A stretch of 64,000 bases of DNA, taken from positions 1 through 64,000 of the forward strand of contig NZ_JAFMZO010000005.1 of the NCBI RefSeq assembly GCF_024436395.1. The letters are read 5' to 3'. Under the pieces are notes generated by a model. It did not search any database. It saw nothing but the letters and a program-made list of their open reading frames with translations, and was not told the DNA's origin. Within the stretch, counting starts at the first letter, position 1, and the number at the start of each line of letters is the position of its first letter. Below, piece after piece: positions 8,251 through 17,277 of this stretch. Origin of the DNA: Paradesertivirga mongoliensis (lineage in GTDB: Bacteria; Bacteroidota; Bacteroidia; Sphingobacteriales; Sphingobacteriaceae). The position numbers and the translations under genes are program-made.

Positions 8251-9663
8251 TTAGTCTTCTACCGCATCTTTTTCGAAAATTTTGATGTCGCGTTCAACAG
8301 TCTTCCCGTTATTATTCACTAATAATGTTCCCTGAACGTATTTTTCGTTATGTTGAGATGCGTCTAAGCCTAATTCCTCTTCTTCCTGGGATACACGGAT
8401 TGGTTGAATCAGGTTAATCAACTTGAAGATTACAAATGACACGATGAAGCTATAGGCAACCACTATTCCGAGACCTTTCAACTGAGTAAAGAAGAACTCT
8501 GAATTACCGTAAAACCAACCGTCGTTACCAGCGCCGTTAACTGTTTTGGTTGCGAAGATGCCTGTAAGAATCATCCCCACGATACCGCCTAAGCCGTGGC
8601 AAGGAAACACATCTAATGTATCATCAAGAGATGATTTTTGCTTGTAATGAACCGCGATATTTGATATAATGGCTGCAATGAAACCAATGAAGATACTTTG
8701 TGGAATCGCAACAAATCCCGCAGCAGGAGTAATTGCTACTAAACCCACTACCGCTCCAATACAGAATCCAAGTACAGATGGTTTTTTTCCGCGGATCACA
8801 TCAAAAAACATCCATGATAAACCTGCGGCCCCGGCAGCGGTATTTGTAGTCGCGAATGCAGATACTGCCAATGCGTTAGCTCCAAGAGCAGATCCAGCAT
8901 TAAAACCAAACCATCCGAACCATAATAAACCGGTACCAATTAGCACGTAAGGGATATTAGCCGGAGGAATTTCTCGTTGTTCCAAATGTGATCTCCGACG
9001 CTTTAAAACTAAGGCTCCGGCCAATGCAGCGCAACCGGCAGAGATATGAACCACTGTCCCACCAGCAAAGTCAAGCACTCCTAATTGAAAAAGGAATCCT
9101 TCCGGATGCCAGCTCCAATGTGCCAAAGGTGCATATACAAATAAACTGAACAATACTATAAAGAGGATGTACGATGTAAATCTGATGCGCTCAGCAACAG
9201 CGCCCACAACCAATCCTGGGGTTATGATGGCGAACATTAACTGAAATAAGGCGAAAAGAGCCAGAGGGATTGTAGGAGCCAGACTCCATGGAGCTCCGGA
9301 GTTTACATCCTTGAAGAACAGGAAAGTAGACGGATCGCCGATGAAGCCATTAATCGAATTTCCGAAAGCCAGACTAAATCCTACCGTAACCCAAAGCACA
9401 CTCACTACCCCTGCAGCCACTACGCTTTTGATCATAGTAGAGATTACGTTTTTACGATGAACCATTCCTCCGTAAAAAAATGCAAGACCCGGAGTCATCA
9501 AAAATACCAACGCAGTAGCTACCACAACCCAAGCGATGTCGGCGCCATTGTACGTTTTTCCGCCGTCATCAAAGTTTGGTAGCACCGGAATGAAGATTGA
9601 TGCGAGAGCAACCCCTGCCAATACCAGGAAAGGAGCCGCTTGTTTAATTGAAAATTTACCCAT
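8251..9663 (-). CDS. amt: Ammonium transporter Amt, copy 1 (with C-terminal tail)
   Basis: A 470-residue inner-membrane channel of the Amt/Mep/Rh family for ammonium uptake. After an N-terminal hydrophobic segment it has about 11 membrane helices. The conserved pore residues are visible: Asp198 and His206 in DFAGGTVVHISAG and His356 in FPCHGLGG, equivalent to Asp160, His168 and His318 of E. coli AmtB. After the ELGLDASQH motif shared with copy 2, this protein has about 32 extra residues (NEKYVQGTLLV and onward), so the cytoplasmic tail differs between copies. The next gene downstream is a porin-like barrel. No PII (glnK) gene is nearby. Confidence 0.93.
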   Translation of the reverse strand: MGKFSIKQAAPFLVLAGVALASIFIPVLPNFDDGGKTYNGADIAWVVVATALVFLMTPGLAFFYGGMVHRKNVISTMIKSVVAAGVVSVLWVTVGFSLAFGNSINGFIGDPSTFLFFKDVNSGAPWSLAPTIPLALFALFQLMFAIITPGLVVGAVAERIRFTSYILFIVLFSLFVYAPLAHWSWHPEGFLFQLGVLDFAGGTVVHISAGCAALAGALVLKRRRSHLEQREIPPANIPYVLIGTGLLWFGWFGFNAGSALGANALAVSAFATTNTAAGAAGLSWMFFDVIRGKKPSVLGFCIGAVVGLVAITPAAGFVAIPQSIFIGFIAAIISNIAVHYKQKSSLDDTLDVFPCHGLGGIVGMILTGIFATKTVNGAGNDGWFYGNSEFFFTQLKGLGIVVAYSFIVSFVIFKLINLIQPIRVSQEEEELGLDASQHNEKYVQGTLLVNNNGKTVERDIKIFEKDAVED

Positions 9664-9963
9664 TTGTTTAGTTTTTTAGTGTTGTTGAATAAAATCTGCA
9701 ATAAAATTAGATATATTTTCGTAAAATCATAATTATTTCAAAATAAAAATCAATAAAATAATAAAAAAACCACCAAGTAAGTTAAAAACATCATAAAAAT
9801 GCGTTGAAAAATAAAGCTAACATCAGATATTATATAAAAAACATACAATAACAACAAAAAAAGAGGGCTGACTTACGTCAAACCCTCCCAACACTAAACC
9901 AAAATTCAGAATTTAAATTCTTTTACATTTTATTTTCATAAAAAACCACCACAAATTCAATAA
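9664..9963. other. AT-rich intergenic region between the two amt genes
   Basis: These 300 nt hold the terminator of amt copy 2 (9853-9887) and presumably the promoter of amt copy 1. I found no TAnnTTTG box on the minus strand here and no sigma-54 type TGGCAC-N5-TTGCA site, so the amt promoter is not identified. Confidence 0.5.
9853..9887 (-). terminator. Terminator after amt copy 2
   Basis: On the minus strand GAGGG pairs with CCCTC (9883-9887 with 9863-9867), an inner TGAC/GTCA stem extends it, and a T run follows at 9862-9856. Confidence 0.72.
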
Positions 9964-11277
9964 TTACAACTCCTCATCGTGCTGACTCATGTCTAAACCT
10001 AACTCCTCATCTTCAGCTGTTACGCGCAACGGACTAATCGCATTAGTAACAACCAGCAATATATAGGCCCCAATAAAAGCAAATGCAGAAACCGCCACCA
10101 AGGCTATCAGATGCACAAAAAATAACTTAGTCTCGCCAAAATAAAGCCCATTACCTGTTGTATTAGCCGCATTAACGCCCTGATTGGCAAAAACCCCTGT
10201 TAGAAGCATACCTACCATCCCACCTACACCGTGACAAGGAAACACATCCAGAGTATCGTCAATATTAGTACGACTCCTCCATATCACCACCAGATTACTT
10301 ACAACAGCCGCCACAACCCCAATAACGATTGAATGAGAAACACTAACAAAGCCTGCAGCCGGCGTAATCGCAACCAAACCCACTACCGCACCAATACATG
10401 CCCCCATGGCGGAAGGCTTCTTCCCTCTGGCTATGTCAAAAAATATCCAGGCCATCGCCGCTGCAGCAGAGGCTGTAGTTGTGGTAGCCAGAGCGGTGGC
10501 CGCTAGAGTCCCGGCCCCAACTGCCGACCCTGCATTAAAACCAAACCACCCGAACCACAGCAAGCCAGTTCCAAGAATCACATAACTTACACGAGCCGGA
10601 GTATGCTCAACGACGGTACGCTTCTTCAAAAACAAAGCAGAGGCAAGCGCAGCCCAACCCGCCGACATATGCACAACAGTACCTCCGGCAAAATCAAGCA
10701 CCCCCAAACCAAACAATAAACCTTCGGGGTGCCAGGTGGCATGAGCCAATGGCACGTAAATACATATCATAAACAGACAAAGGAAAATGAGGTAAGAATT
10801 GAAGCGAATCCGCTCGGCAAAAGCCCCGGTGATCAATGCCGGCGTAATCACCGCAAATTTCAACTGAAACATTGCAAACAAAACCAAGGGAATAGTTGGA
10901 GCCAGAGACCACACCGCATTGCCAACCATACCTTTCATCATAAAGAACGTCCGCGGATCACCAATAATACCCAAGCCGCCTACATCCTCACCAAACGCGA
11001 GACTAAACCCAAAAACCACCCACAATACAGTTATCAAACCCATACACACCAAACTTTGCAACATAGTGGAAATCACATTTTTCTTTCTAACCATTCCGCC
11101 ATAGAAATACGCAAGCCCGGGCGTCATCAACAACACCAATGCTGTGGCCACAAGCAACCAAGCCGTGTCGCCGGTATCAATCTTATTATCCGCCACATCC
11201 ACAACTTCGACAGATGGAAAAAGAAGGCCAAGAATGACCGCCAAAACCAATAGAAAAAAAGGTAAAAATCGTTTCAT
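9964..11277 (-). CDS. amt: Ammonium transporter Amt, copy 2
   Basis: A 437-residue Amt-family ammonium channel, paralogous to copy 1. It starts with a hydrophobic segment (MKRFLPFFLLVLAVILGLLF), has about 11 membrane helices and keeps the pore residues Asp195, His203 and His349. It ends shortly after ELGLDMSQH and lacks the longer tail of copy 1. A terminator separates it from copy 1, so the two are likely transcribed independently and may be expressed under different conditions. The upstream 430 nt are unusually A-rich on the plus strand and show no clear -7 box. Confidence 0.92.
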   Translation of the reverse strand: MKRFLPFFLLVLAVILGLLFPSVEVVDVADNKIDTGDTAWLLVATALVLLMTPGLAYFYGGMVRKKNVISTMLQSLVCMGLITVLWVVFGFSLAFGEDVGGLGIIGDPRTFFMMKGMVGNAVWSLAPTIPLVLFAMFQLKFAVITPALITGAFAERIRFNSYLIFLCLFMICIYVPLAHATWHPEGLLFGLGVLDFAGGTVVHMSAGWAALASALFLKKRTVVEHTPARVSYVILGTGLLWFGWFGFNAGSAVGAGTLAATALATTTTASAAAAMAWIFFDIARGKKPSAMGACIGAVVGLVAITPAAGFVSVSHSIVIGVVAAVVSNLVVIWRSRTNIDDTLDVFPCHGVGGMVGMLLTGVFANQGVNAANTTGNGLYFGETKLFFVHLIALVAVSAFAFIGAYILLVVTNAISPLRVTAEDEELGLDMSQHDEEL

Positions 11278-11710
11278 TTTGATATATTTTAGGTTTTTAT
11301 AAACTATATAGTTAAAAAATTAACTCTATCCAAAGAACACAATTAAATTTACTTAAAGCACTAGTAAATGATAAGGAAAAACGTCAATACAATTAATTTT
11401 ATCATTCAAATAAACGATATATTTATTAAAAACAACAACAAAAGATTAATATTTTACCAATATTAACCAGAATAACCTAACGAATAAAGAAAAATACCAC
11501 AAATTGTCGGGTTACAACAATAAAATAAACAAAAAAAATCGACTAATTACGAAAACCATATAAATGCAAGCGAAATAGCTCAGATAAAAGCAACAGAAGC
11601 AAGAAAACCGGAGTAGATGCAGTCAAAAAAACAGCAAGAGGAGAAAAATAAAGGAAGAAACACCGAACTAGCAGGCCCGGGTTTCGAGAGAGATTATTTC
11701 ATAAAACGAC
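11278..11710. other. 433-nt intergenic region upstream of amt copy 2
   Basis: No gene is supported. The plus strand is A-rich with runs such as AACAACAACA near 11430. A perfect 8-bp inverted repeat (TTAATATT 11446-11453 and AATATTAA 11459-11466, 5-nt spacer) lies about 170 nt upstream of the amt start and could be a protein-binding site. The right end is the 3' side of the radical SAM gene, where I see no convincing terminator. Confidence 0.45.
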
Positions 11711-12682
11711 CTAGGCAATAACCGGCAGATATTTCGACCCCTGCGTTATACCTCGTTGTTCCAGAGATTTATCAATATAGGTTTGGATCTGAGATTTTTT
11801 TACTCCCCAGTTCGGAGCTATCAAAAGGTCGTAATCTGCGATTCCGAATAAGCGCTGAAGTATAATATCCGGCCGCAACAGAGGAATGAATTCAGCAAGA
11901 AAATCGGTATATTCTTCTAAGCTAAACACTTTAAATGGCTCACGCTTATACAATACGCCCATAATCGAGCCTTCGACAATGTGAAGATGGTGAAGTTTCA
12001 CAAATTTGATCTGGGGGAAACGATTAATTTCTTCTGCATAACGAAGCATCATCTCTTTAGTCTCCCACGGAAATCCGAAAATGGTATGAACGCATACGTC
12101 CAATCGAGAATTTTGAACCAAGCTTAAGGCCTGCTCTAATTCCTCGTGAGAGCATCCCCGGTTTATTTTTAAAAGAGTTTCGTTATAAATAGACTCCATA
12201 CCCATTTCCAGATCCACATCCAGGCCCTGGTCGAGATAACTTTCCAAAAGAGCAACTTTTTCTGCATCTATACAATCCGGTCGCGTCCCAACAGATAGCC
12301 CTACAATATCGCCGGGGGCAATTTGCCTTGCAATGGCGATAGCTTCATCATACATCATCTTTAAATAATGTACCGGCGCATACGTGTTTGTATTAGGCTG
12401 AAAATAAACGATAAATTTTTCTGCTGCATAGCCGGTTCGGGCACGCTCTATCCCCCTCTCAATTTGTTCGCGGATATTAGGTGTACTCCGTGAAAGCTCA
12501 GGAGTAAAAGAATCCACGTTACAATACGAACACCCTCCAAACCCTTTGCTTCCATCTCTATTAGGACAAGTAAACCCACCATCGACAATGATTTTGAACA
12601 CACGTTTACCGCCATACTTACCTTTTAAGTATGCACCATAAAAATTATAACTCTTTTGTCCAAAATCTACCGGTGTACCCAT
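11711..12682 (-). CDS. TIGR01212 family radical SAM protein (YhcC-like)
   Basis: A 323-residue radical SAM enzyme. The iron-sulfur ligands are Cys39, Cys51 and Cys54 in CPNRDGSKGFGGCSYC, the family's distinctive wider spacing compared with the usual CxxxCxxC. The SAM-binding barrel follows, with VGLSVGTRPDCID and DLEMGMESIYNETL. Homologues include E. coli YhcC, whose substrate I cannot name with confidence. It is transcribed alone, divergent from corA, with a -7 box at 12776-12769. Confidence 0.88.
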   Translation of the reverse strand: MGTPVDFGQKSYNFYGAYLKGKYGGKRVFKIIVDGGFTCPNRDGSKGFGGCSYCNVDSFTPELSRSTPNIREQIERGIERARTGYAAEKFIVYFQPNTNTYAPVHYLKMMYDEAIAIARQIAPGDIVGLSVGTRPDCIDAEKVALLESYLDQGLDVDLEMGMESIYNETLLKINRGCSHEELEQALSLVQNSRLDVCVHTIFGFPWETKEMMLRYAEEINRFPQIKFVKLHHLHIVEGSIMGVLYKREPFKVFSLEEYTDFLAEFIPLLRPDIILQRLFGIADYDLLIAPNWGVKKSQIQTYIDKSLEQRGITQGSKYLPVIA

Positions 12683-12768
12683 TAACTCAAATTATTTCGA
12701 TGGCTAAGCTAAATAAGCGCAGCAACCTTAAATTTATTGCCGCTTTTATCTACTTTTAACTCTTGATG

Positions 12769-12776
12769 CAAAGATA
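12769..12776 (-). promoter_or_regulatory. -7 box for the radical SAM gene
   Basis: TATCTTTG on the minus strand is an exact consensus match and gives a leader of about 80 nt before the ATG at 12682. No TTG lies at standard spacing. Confidence 0.5.
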
Positions 12777-12811
12777 CAGATTCAATCTGGTGAAAAATTA
12801 GAAGGGTTTAG

Positions 12812-13765
12812 ATGTTACGTATATATTATAAAAAAGATCGCCGCCTGGCCAAAGAAACAAATCTCGAACTGCTTAAAGAGATTCCGGTCGAAAACCTTAT
12901 ATGGGTGGACCTCCAAAACTCCACACCCGAGGAAAAATCTACAATCGAATCCTCCTTTGATATCAAGTACTCCTCAGAAGAAGAATCGCAGGAAATAGAA
13001 AGCTCGTCGCGGTTTAGCGAAGTTGAAGAAGAAATTATCATCAATTCAAACTTTCTCTCATTCCGCGAAAAGGGTTTTGCGTACTGTCCTGTATCGGTTG
13101 TATTGGAAAAAGGCATATTATTCACCTACCGGGATGATGATTTGAAAACATTCAGCGAATCTGTAAAAAAGATCAAGGCAAGTCCCGCATCTTACAGCAA
13201 CGGCTTTCAGATACTTTTAACCCTTCTGGAAACATCCATAGATCTGGATGCTGATTTAATTGAAGGGCTCGCGAAACAAATCGCAGAACTAAATCAGCAA
13301 CTAATTTTAAAAAAGAACCGCCCCGATGAGGAAATATTGATCCAGCTATCCTTATTTCAAAATGAAACCATGTCTCTTCGTGAAAACATAATCGACAAGC
13401 AGCGTCTGATCTCATCCCTGATGAAAAGCAATATCTTCCCTGAAGAATATAAAGGCGTACTACGGATCATGATAAGGGACATCAGCTCAATACTTGAACA
13501 TAATAAATTTGCATTCGAACGCCTCGAATACCTACAAGACACCTTTATGGGTTTTGTAAATATTGAGCAAAACAGGATCATCAAGATCTTTACGGTTGCC
13601 ACCGTTGCATTCATGCCTCCTACCCTTATTGCCAGCATCTACGGAATGAATTTCAAATTTATGCCCGAATTAAACTGGCATTACGGTTACATTTTCGCCA
13701 CCCTGCTAATGTTCCTTTCATCGATTATTACATTGATTTTTTTCAGGAAGAAGAATTGGCTGTAA
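12812..13765 (+). CDS. corA: CorA family divalent metal-ion transporter
   Basis: A 317-residue inner-membrane channel of the CorA family, which carries Mg2+ and sometimes Co2+ or Ni2+. The N-terminal two thirds form the cytoplasmic domain with long helices around residues 130-250. The last 60 residues hold two membrane helices with the family motif GMN at 278-280 in IYGMNF, and the tail FRKKNWL is basic as expected. It is divergent from the radical SAM gene and 80 nt upstream of the DUF72 gene. The metal cannot be assigned from sequence. Confidence 0.9.
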   Translation: MLRIYYKKDRRLAKETNLELLKEIPVENLIWVDLQNSTPEEKSTIESSFDIKYSSEEESQEIESSSRFSEVEEEIIINSNFLSFREKGFAYCPVSVVLEKGILFTYRDDDLKTFSESVKKIKASPASYSNGFQILLTLLETSIDLDADLIEGLAKQIAELNQQLILKKNRPDEEILIQLSLFQNETMSLRENIIDKQRLISSLMKSNIFPEEYKGVLRIMIRDISSILEHNKFAFERLEYLQDTFMGFVNIEQNRIIKIFTVATVAFMPPTLIASIYGMNFKFMPELNWHYGYIFATLLMFLSSIITLIFFRKKNWL

Positions 13766-13845
13766 AACGAAGCGTGTTGATGTACATTTTAAAAGAAATG
13801 ACAGGGCGAATTTAAACCGATCTGGTTTTATGCTGTTTACTTGAA

Positions 13846-14565
13846 ATGATAAACTGGCATATCGGATGCTCCGGCTTTCACTACAAACACTGGAAAGGAA
13901 CCTTTTATCCTGAGGATATGGCCCAAAGCAAATGGTTTGCCCATTATTGCCAGTTTTTCAATACTCTTGAATTAAATGTTTCTTTTTATCGCTTTCCAAA
14001 GCTATCAACCTTACAGGATTGGTATACAAAAAGTCCAGATGGATTTCGTTTTGCTGTAAAAGCTCCGAGGGCAATCACGCATTACAGGAAGTTTTCTGGA
14101 GCAAGAGATATGATAACAGATTTCTACGGGGTTGTCCGAGAGGGTCTGCGGGACAAACTTGGATGTGTTCTTTTTCAGCTTCCGCCGAATTATCATTATT
14201 CAGAAGAACGCCTGGCGAGAGTTACCGACAATCTCGACAACTCCTTTTTAAATGTAGTCGAATTCAGACATAACAGTTGGTGGCAGGATCAGGTATATGA
14301 ATCTTTAAAAAACAAGAACATAACTTTTTGTGGTATGAGCCACCCTGATTTACCTAAAGATGTGGTGAGCAACACCCCGATGCTTTATCACAGAATGCAC
14401 GGTGAAGGCATGTTATATGCATCAAATTACGATCGATCGCAACTTCAGAATCTGGCTGCCGAAATAAAATCGAGGGATAACATTCAAGAAGCTTATATCT
14501 TTTTCAACAACGACATCCACACTTATGCCGTTTACAACGCCCAAGACTTGCAAAAGATAGTGTGA
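13846..14565 (+). CDS. DUF72 domain protein
   Basis: A 239-residue protein of the DUF72 family, a TIM-barrel-like fold whose biochemical role is not settled. The typical opening WHIGCSGFHYKHWKGTFYPE is present (residues 4-23), followed by FNTLELNVSFYRFP, GFRFAVKAPRAITH, LGCVLFQLPPNYH and YIFFNNDIHTYAVYNA, all characteristic family blocks. It is full length and cytoplasmic. It converges on a cupin gene whose stop is only 5 nt away, so the two 3' ends probably overlap in transcripts. Confidence 0.87.
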   Translation: MINWHIGCSGFHYKHWKGTFYPEDMAQSKWFAHYCQFFNTLELNVSFYRFPKLSTLQDWYTKSPDGFRFAVKAPRAITHYRKFSGARDMITDFYGVVREGLRDKLGCVLFQLPPNYHYSEERLARVTDNLDNSFLNVVEFRHNSWWQDQVYESLKNKNITFCGMSHPDLPKDVVSNTPMLYHRMHGEGMLYASNYDRSQLQNLAAEIKSRDNIQEAYIFFNNDIHTYAVYNAQDLQKIV

Positions 14566-14570
14566 AATGA

Positions 14571-15107
14571 CTATTTTCTTGTCCAAAGTTCGATTAAGCC
14601 GCCCTCAGCCCCAAATACGGGATCTAACTTGGGCAGTGGCACATTTTTTATATTTTCGAGCGCGGAAGATCTCTCCTCTTCTTTCCCGTAATTCATATCG
14701 TATTCTCTACCATCAGGATAAGCCCCAACACATAAAAAATCAGCACTTCCGTTGATATTTTTGTGTGCAACGCCCGCCGGTATAATCACCACGTCGCCCC
14801 TCACCAATTCGACACAAGTCCCTTCTGGTCCGCCCAGATAGATATCGGCCATACCGCAAAAAACCCCAAGAACTTCATGAGTATTGCTATGATAATGGTC
14901 GTAATCGTAAACGGTATCTTTCCAGCAATTGCTCCAGTTATTATTTTTGAATAACTCGAGTATCGACTCAATATCATCACCAGGATGAAGACGTAAAGCC
15001 CCTTTATAAATCAAAACGGGCAGTATAGGATTATTCGGGAAACGTCCATCATCTTCAAAAACATGAGTCGCGATATGCCCATGGATTACTTCTGTAGTAT
15101 TATTCAT
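14571..15107 (-). CDS. Cupin-domain protein (YjlB-like)
   Basis: A 178-residue single-cupin protein. The metal-binding cupin motif is seen as His71, His73 and His77-Glu78 (DHYHSNTHEVLG) and the second part as PAGVAHKN (His115), with the glycine-rich turn RGDVVIIP between. The protein resembles the B. subtilis YjlB group, whose substrate is unknown. No signal peptide is present. It converges on the DUF72 gene. Confidence 0.82.
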   Translation of the reverse strand: MNNTTEVIHGHIATHVFEDDGRFPNNPILPVLIYKGALRLHPGDDIESILELFKNNNWSNCWKDTVYDYDHYHSNTHEVLGVFCGMADIYLGGPEGTCVELVRGDVVIIPAGVAHKNINGSADFLCVGAYPDGREYDMNYGKEEERSSALENIKNVPLPKLDPVFGAEGGLIELWTRK

Positions 15108-15171
15108 ATAACATTTTAAACTATACTAACAGTTAAAGTCAGAAAAAAGATTTATTTATTACAAATGATAG

Positions 15172-16095
15172 TCAGATCATCCGGCCGCGCTTGATGAGAT
15201 AAGAGTTTAAGACTGGGTAAAACCCTTCGTTTATATCTGCATTGATTAAATCGATGTGATACTGATTACACCTTTCCTCGAGTTCCTTCCTGAAAGCAGT
15301 AATCGATTCTGTATAAGTTTCCTTTACCTGCGACGGGTTTACTTTCAATTCTTCGCCTGTCTCCATATCAATAAAGTGATAGGGACGATTTTCGAAATTA
15401 AAATCAACTTCTTTTTTATAATCAAGTACATTAAATATCACTACTTCGTGTTTGTTATACTTCAAATGTTGAAGCGACGAAAAGATTTCGTTTAAACCAT
15501 CCGCATCGGTTCCCGGGTCAAACATATCAGTAAAAATTATCACCAGCGAGCGCTTATGAATCAATTCTGCAATCTCATGAAGGGAATTTGCTACCGATGT
15601 TTTAACTCGTTTGCTCTCATAATGCATAAGTTTTTCGAGCTCCGAAAAAAGATATTTTTGATGAACTGCGGTAGATTTTGCAGGGGTGGAGAGCTCCAGT
15701 TTATCCGAGAAGCAGCTTAAACCGAAGGCATCGCGCTGTTTTTTGAATAAATACATCAAAGAGGCTGCCGCATATACTGAGAAAAGGAGCTTATTAAACT
15801 TCTTTTCAGGGAAATACATAGAGGATGATATATCCAAAACCAGCTGACAACGCAAATTAGTTTCTTCTTCAAAACGCTTTACGAAAAGCTTATCGGTTCT
15901 CCCGTATAATTTCCAGTCTATGTTTTTAACCGACTCACCGCTATTGTATTGCCTATGTTCTGCAAATTCAACCGAGAATCCATGAAATGGGCTTTTGTGC
16001 AGACCCGTGATAAAACCTTCTACCACCCGCCTTGCCAGCAACTCAAGGTTGCCAAAATCCTGTAGATCTGTATAGGTATTTAAATCCGGAAGCAT
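15172..16095 (-). CDS. DUF58 domain protein (vWA-like)
   Basis: A 307-residue protein of the DUF58 family, with a von Willebrand A-like fold. The signature GESVKNIDWKLYGRTDKLFVKRFEEE lies near residues 52-78 and is followed by the vWA metal-site motif DISSSM (near 90). Such proteins often accompany MoxR-type ATPases and are thought to take part in assembling or checking other complexes. No MoxR gene is in the window, so here it stands alone between the cupin and trxA genes. Confidence 0.85.
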   Translation of the reverse strand: MLPDLNTYTDLQDFGNLELLARRVVEGFITGLHKSPFHGFSVEFAEHRQYNSGESVKNIDWKLYGRTDKLFVKRFEEETNLRCQLVLDISSSMYFPEKKFNKLLFSVYAAASLMYLFKKQRDAFGLSCFSDKLELSTPAKSTAVHQKYLFSELEKLMHYESKRVKTSVANSLHEIAELIHKRSLVIIFTDMFDPGTDADGLNEIFSSLQHLKYNKHEVVIFNVLDYKKEVDFNFENRPYHFIDMETGEELKVNPSQVKETYTESITAFRKELEERCNQYHIDLINADINEGFYPVLNSYLIKRGRMI

Positions 16096-16138
16096 AAAGC
16101 AATTTACAACTAAGTACAGGATTTACGGTTTGTGAGGA

Positions 16139-16172
16139 CAAAAAAAATCCATCCGCTTTTCAGGGATGGATT
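16139..16172 (-). terminator. Terminator after trxA
   Basis: On the minus strand a 9-bp stem (16172-16164 with 16154-16146) is followed by a run of seven T. Confidence 0.82.
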
Positions 16173-16187
16173 TCTTGTTTCTTTGAT

Positions 16188-16508
16188 TTAAGCTATTTGC
16201 TTGCTCAATTTATCAGCTAATACCGATTTCGGAACAGCACCTATTTGCTTATCAACTATTTCTCCGTTTTTGAAAAACAATAAAGCAGGAATATTTCTGA
16301 TTCCGAACTTCATTGAAATGGCAGGATTATGATCCACATTTACTTTACCAACAACGGCCTTACCTTCATATTCTTTAGCCAGTTCTTCTACCAGCGGACC
16401 AACCATACGGCAAGGACCGCACCATTCTGCCCAAAAGTCTATAAGAACCGGTTTATCAGATTTTAACACTAATTCATCAAAATTTGCGTCTGTTATTTCT
16501 AAAGCCAT
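16188..16508 (-). CDS. trxA: Thioredoxin
   Basis: A 106-residue cytoplasmic thioredoxin that reduces protein disulfides and feeds electrons to reductases. The active site is Trp29-Cys30-Gly-Pro-Cys33 in FWAEWCGPCRM, and the cis-proline region is IRNIPALLFF near residue 73. There is no signal peptide. The gene has its own promoter (16528-16558) and terminator (16139-16172), so it is monocistronic. Confidence 0.95.
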   Translation of the reverse strand: MALEITDANFDELVLKSDKPVLIDFWAEWCGPCRMVGPLVEELAKEYEGKAVVGKVNVDHNPAISMKFGIRNIPALLFFKNGEIVDKQIGAVPKSVLADKLSKQIA

Positions 16509-16527
16509 GATATTATGTATTTATATT

Positions 16528-16558
16528 CAAACTTACATATACAAAAACCTAACCACAA
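16528..16558 (-). promoter_or_regulatory. trxA promoter
   Basis: On the minus strand TTG (16558-16556), a 20-nt spacer and TAAGTTTG (16535-16528) match the consensus. The leader would be about 16 nt. Confidence 0.7.
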
Positions 16559-16588
16559 ATTTTGACGGACAATCTGACAGGGGGATGA

Positions 16589-17197
16589 TTAAAAGAGGAA
16601 ATGTATTTGGAATCCAAAGTTATTCAAAGCTCCGGAGCTATTCAGATGGAAACCTTGTTGGGTGGTTTCGGCACCATTATCAACATCTTTTCCTTTAGAA
16701 TAGAGAGCCGAAGCATTAAGCAGATGAGCTTCAAGAGCCAAATGCTTTGATAGAAAGATTGCAACTCCTCCAGATGCTCCAACAGTGTAGATATTTGTTT
16801 TGATTTCTCTGGCTGAAGGAGTGTTTAAATATGCTTCTTCTGAGTATTGATAGCCTGCATTTGCGCCTGCGTAAGCATATAACTTTTTAAATAGGGGATA
16901 GTATTTTTGGTAAGATAATCCTCCGCCGTATAATTCAGATGTTAGGCTATAGCTATTTAGACTTTCAAATTTCTGACGGCCATAAGAACCGCTTATGCCG
17001 ATTTTGACATTGTCTTTAATGAAGTGTCCGTAATTTAATAAATACTGATGCGAACTTTGCTTATCAGAACTATTGGGTTGTTCTGAATCACGGTTGTTGA
17101 GATTGACACCAAACCCAACAGAATTTGTTCCCTTGGTTTGTGAGTTGGCGTAAAGGCTGATGGCTGCAAATAGCGAAGCTAATAGGAATGTTTTCAT
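16589..17197 (-). CDS. Small outer-membrane beta-barrel protein
   Basis: A 202-residue exported protein with a signal peptide (MKTFLLASLFAAISLYANSQ) followed by alternating hydrophobic strands: KGTNSVGFGVNL, QYLLNYGHFIKDNVKIGISGSYG, KLYAYAGANAGYQYSEE and GVAIFLSKHLALEAHLLN. It ends FGFQIHFLF with a terminal Phe, the usual barrel end signal. The pattern fits an eight-stranded OmpA/OmpW-size barrel. The ligand is unknown, and neighbours give no clue. Confidence 0.72.
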   Translation of the reverse strand: MKTFLLASLFAAISLYANSQTKGTNSVGFGVNLNNRDSEQPNSSDKQSSHQYLLNYGHFIKDNVKIGISGSYGRQKFESLNSYSLTSELYGGGLSYQKYYPLFKKLYAYAGANAGYQYSEEAYLNTPSAREIKTNIYTVGASGGVAIFLSKHLALEAHLLNASALYSKGKDVDNGAETTQQGFHLNSSGALNNFGFQIHFLF

Positions 17198-17277
17198 ATT
17201 CTAAGTGTTTTTTAGTTGGCGAAGATGTGCACTAAAGTTTACGCGGCCAAATATTTTAACATTCTTTAACTACATCA

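Noticed and set aside
10729-11253. 174-residue open frame on the plus strand opposite amt copy 2
   Set aside because: It is a shadow of the amt gene, with low-complexity, unnatural composition (many His, Asn and Gln).
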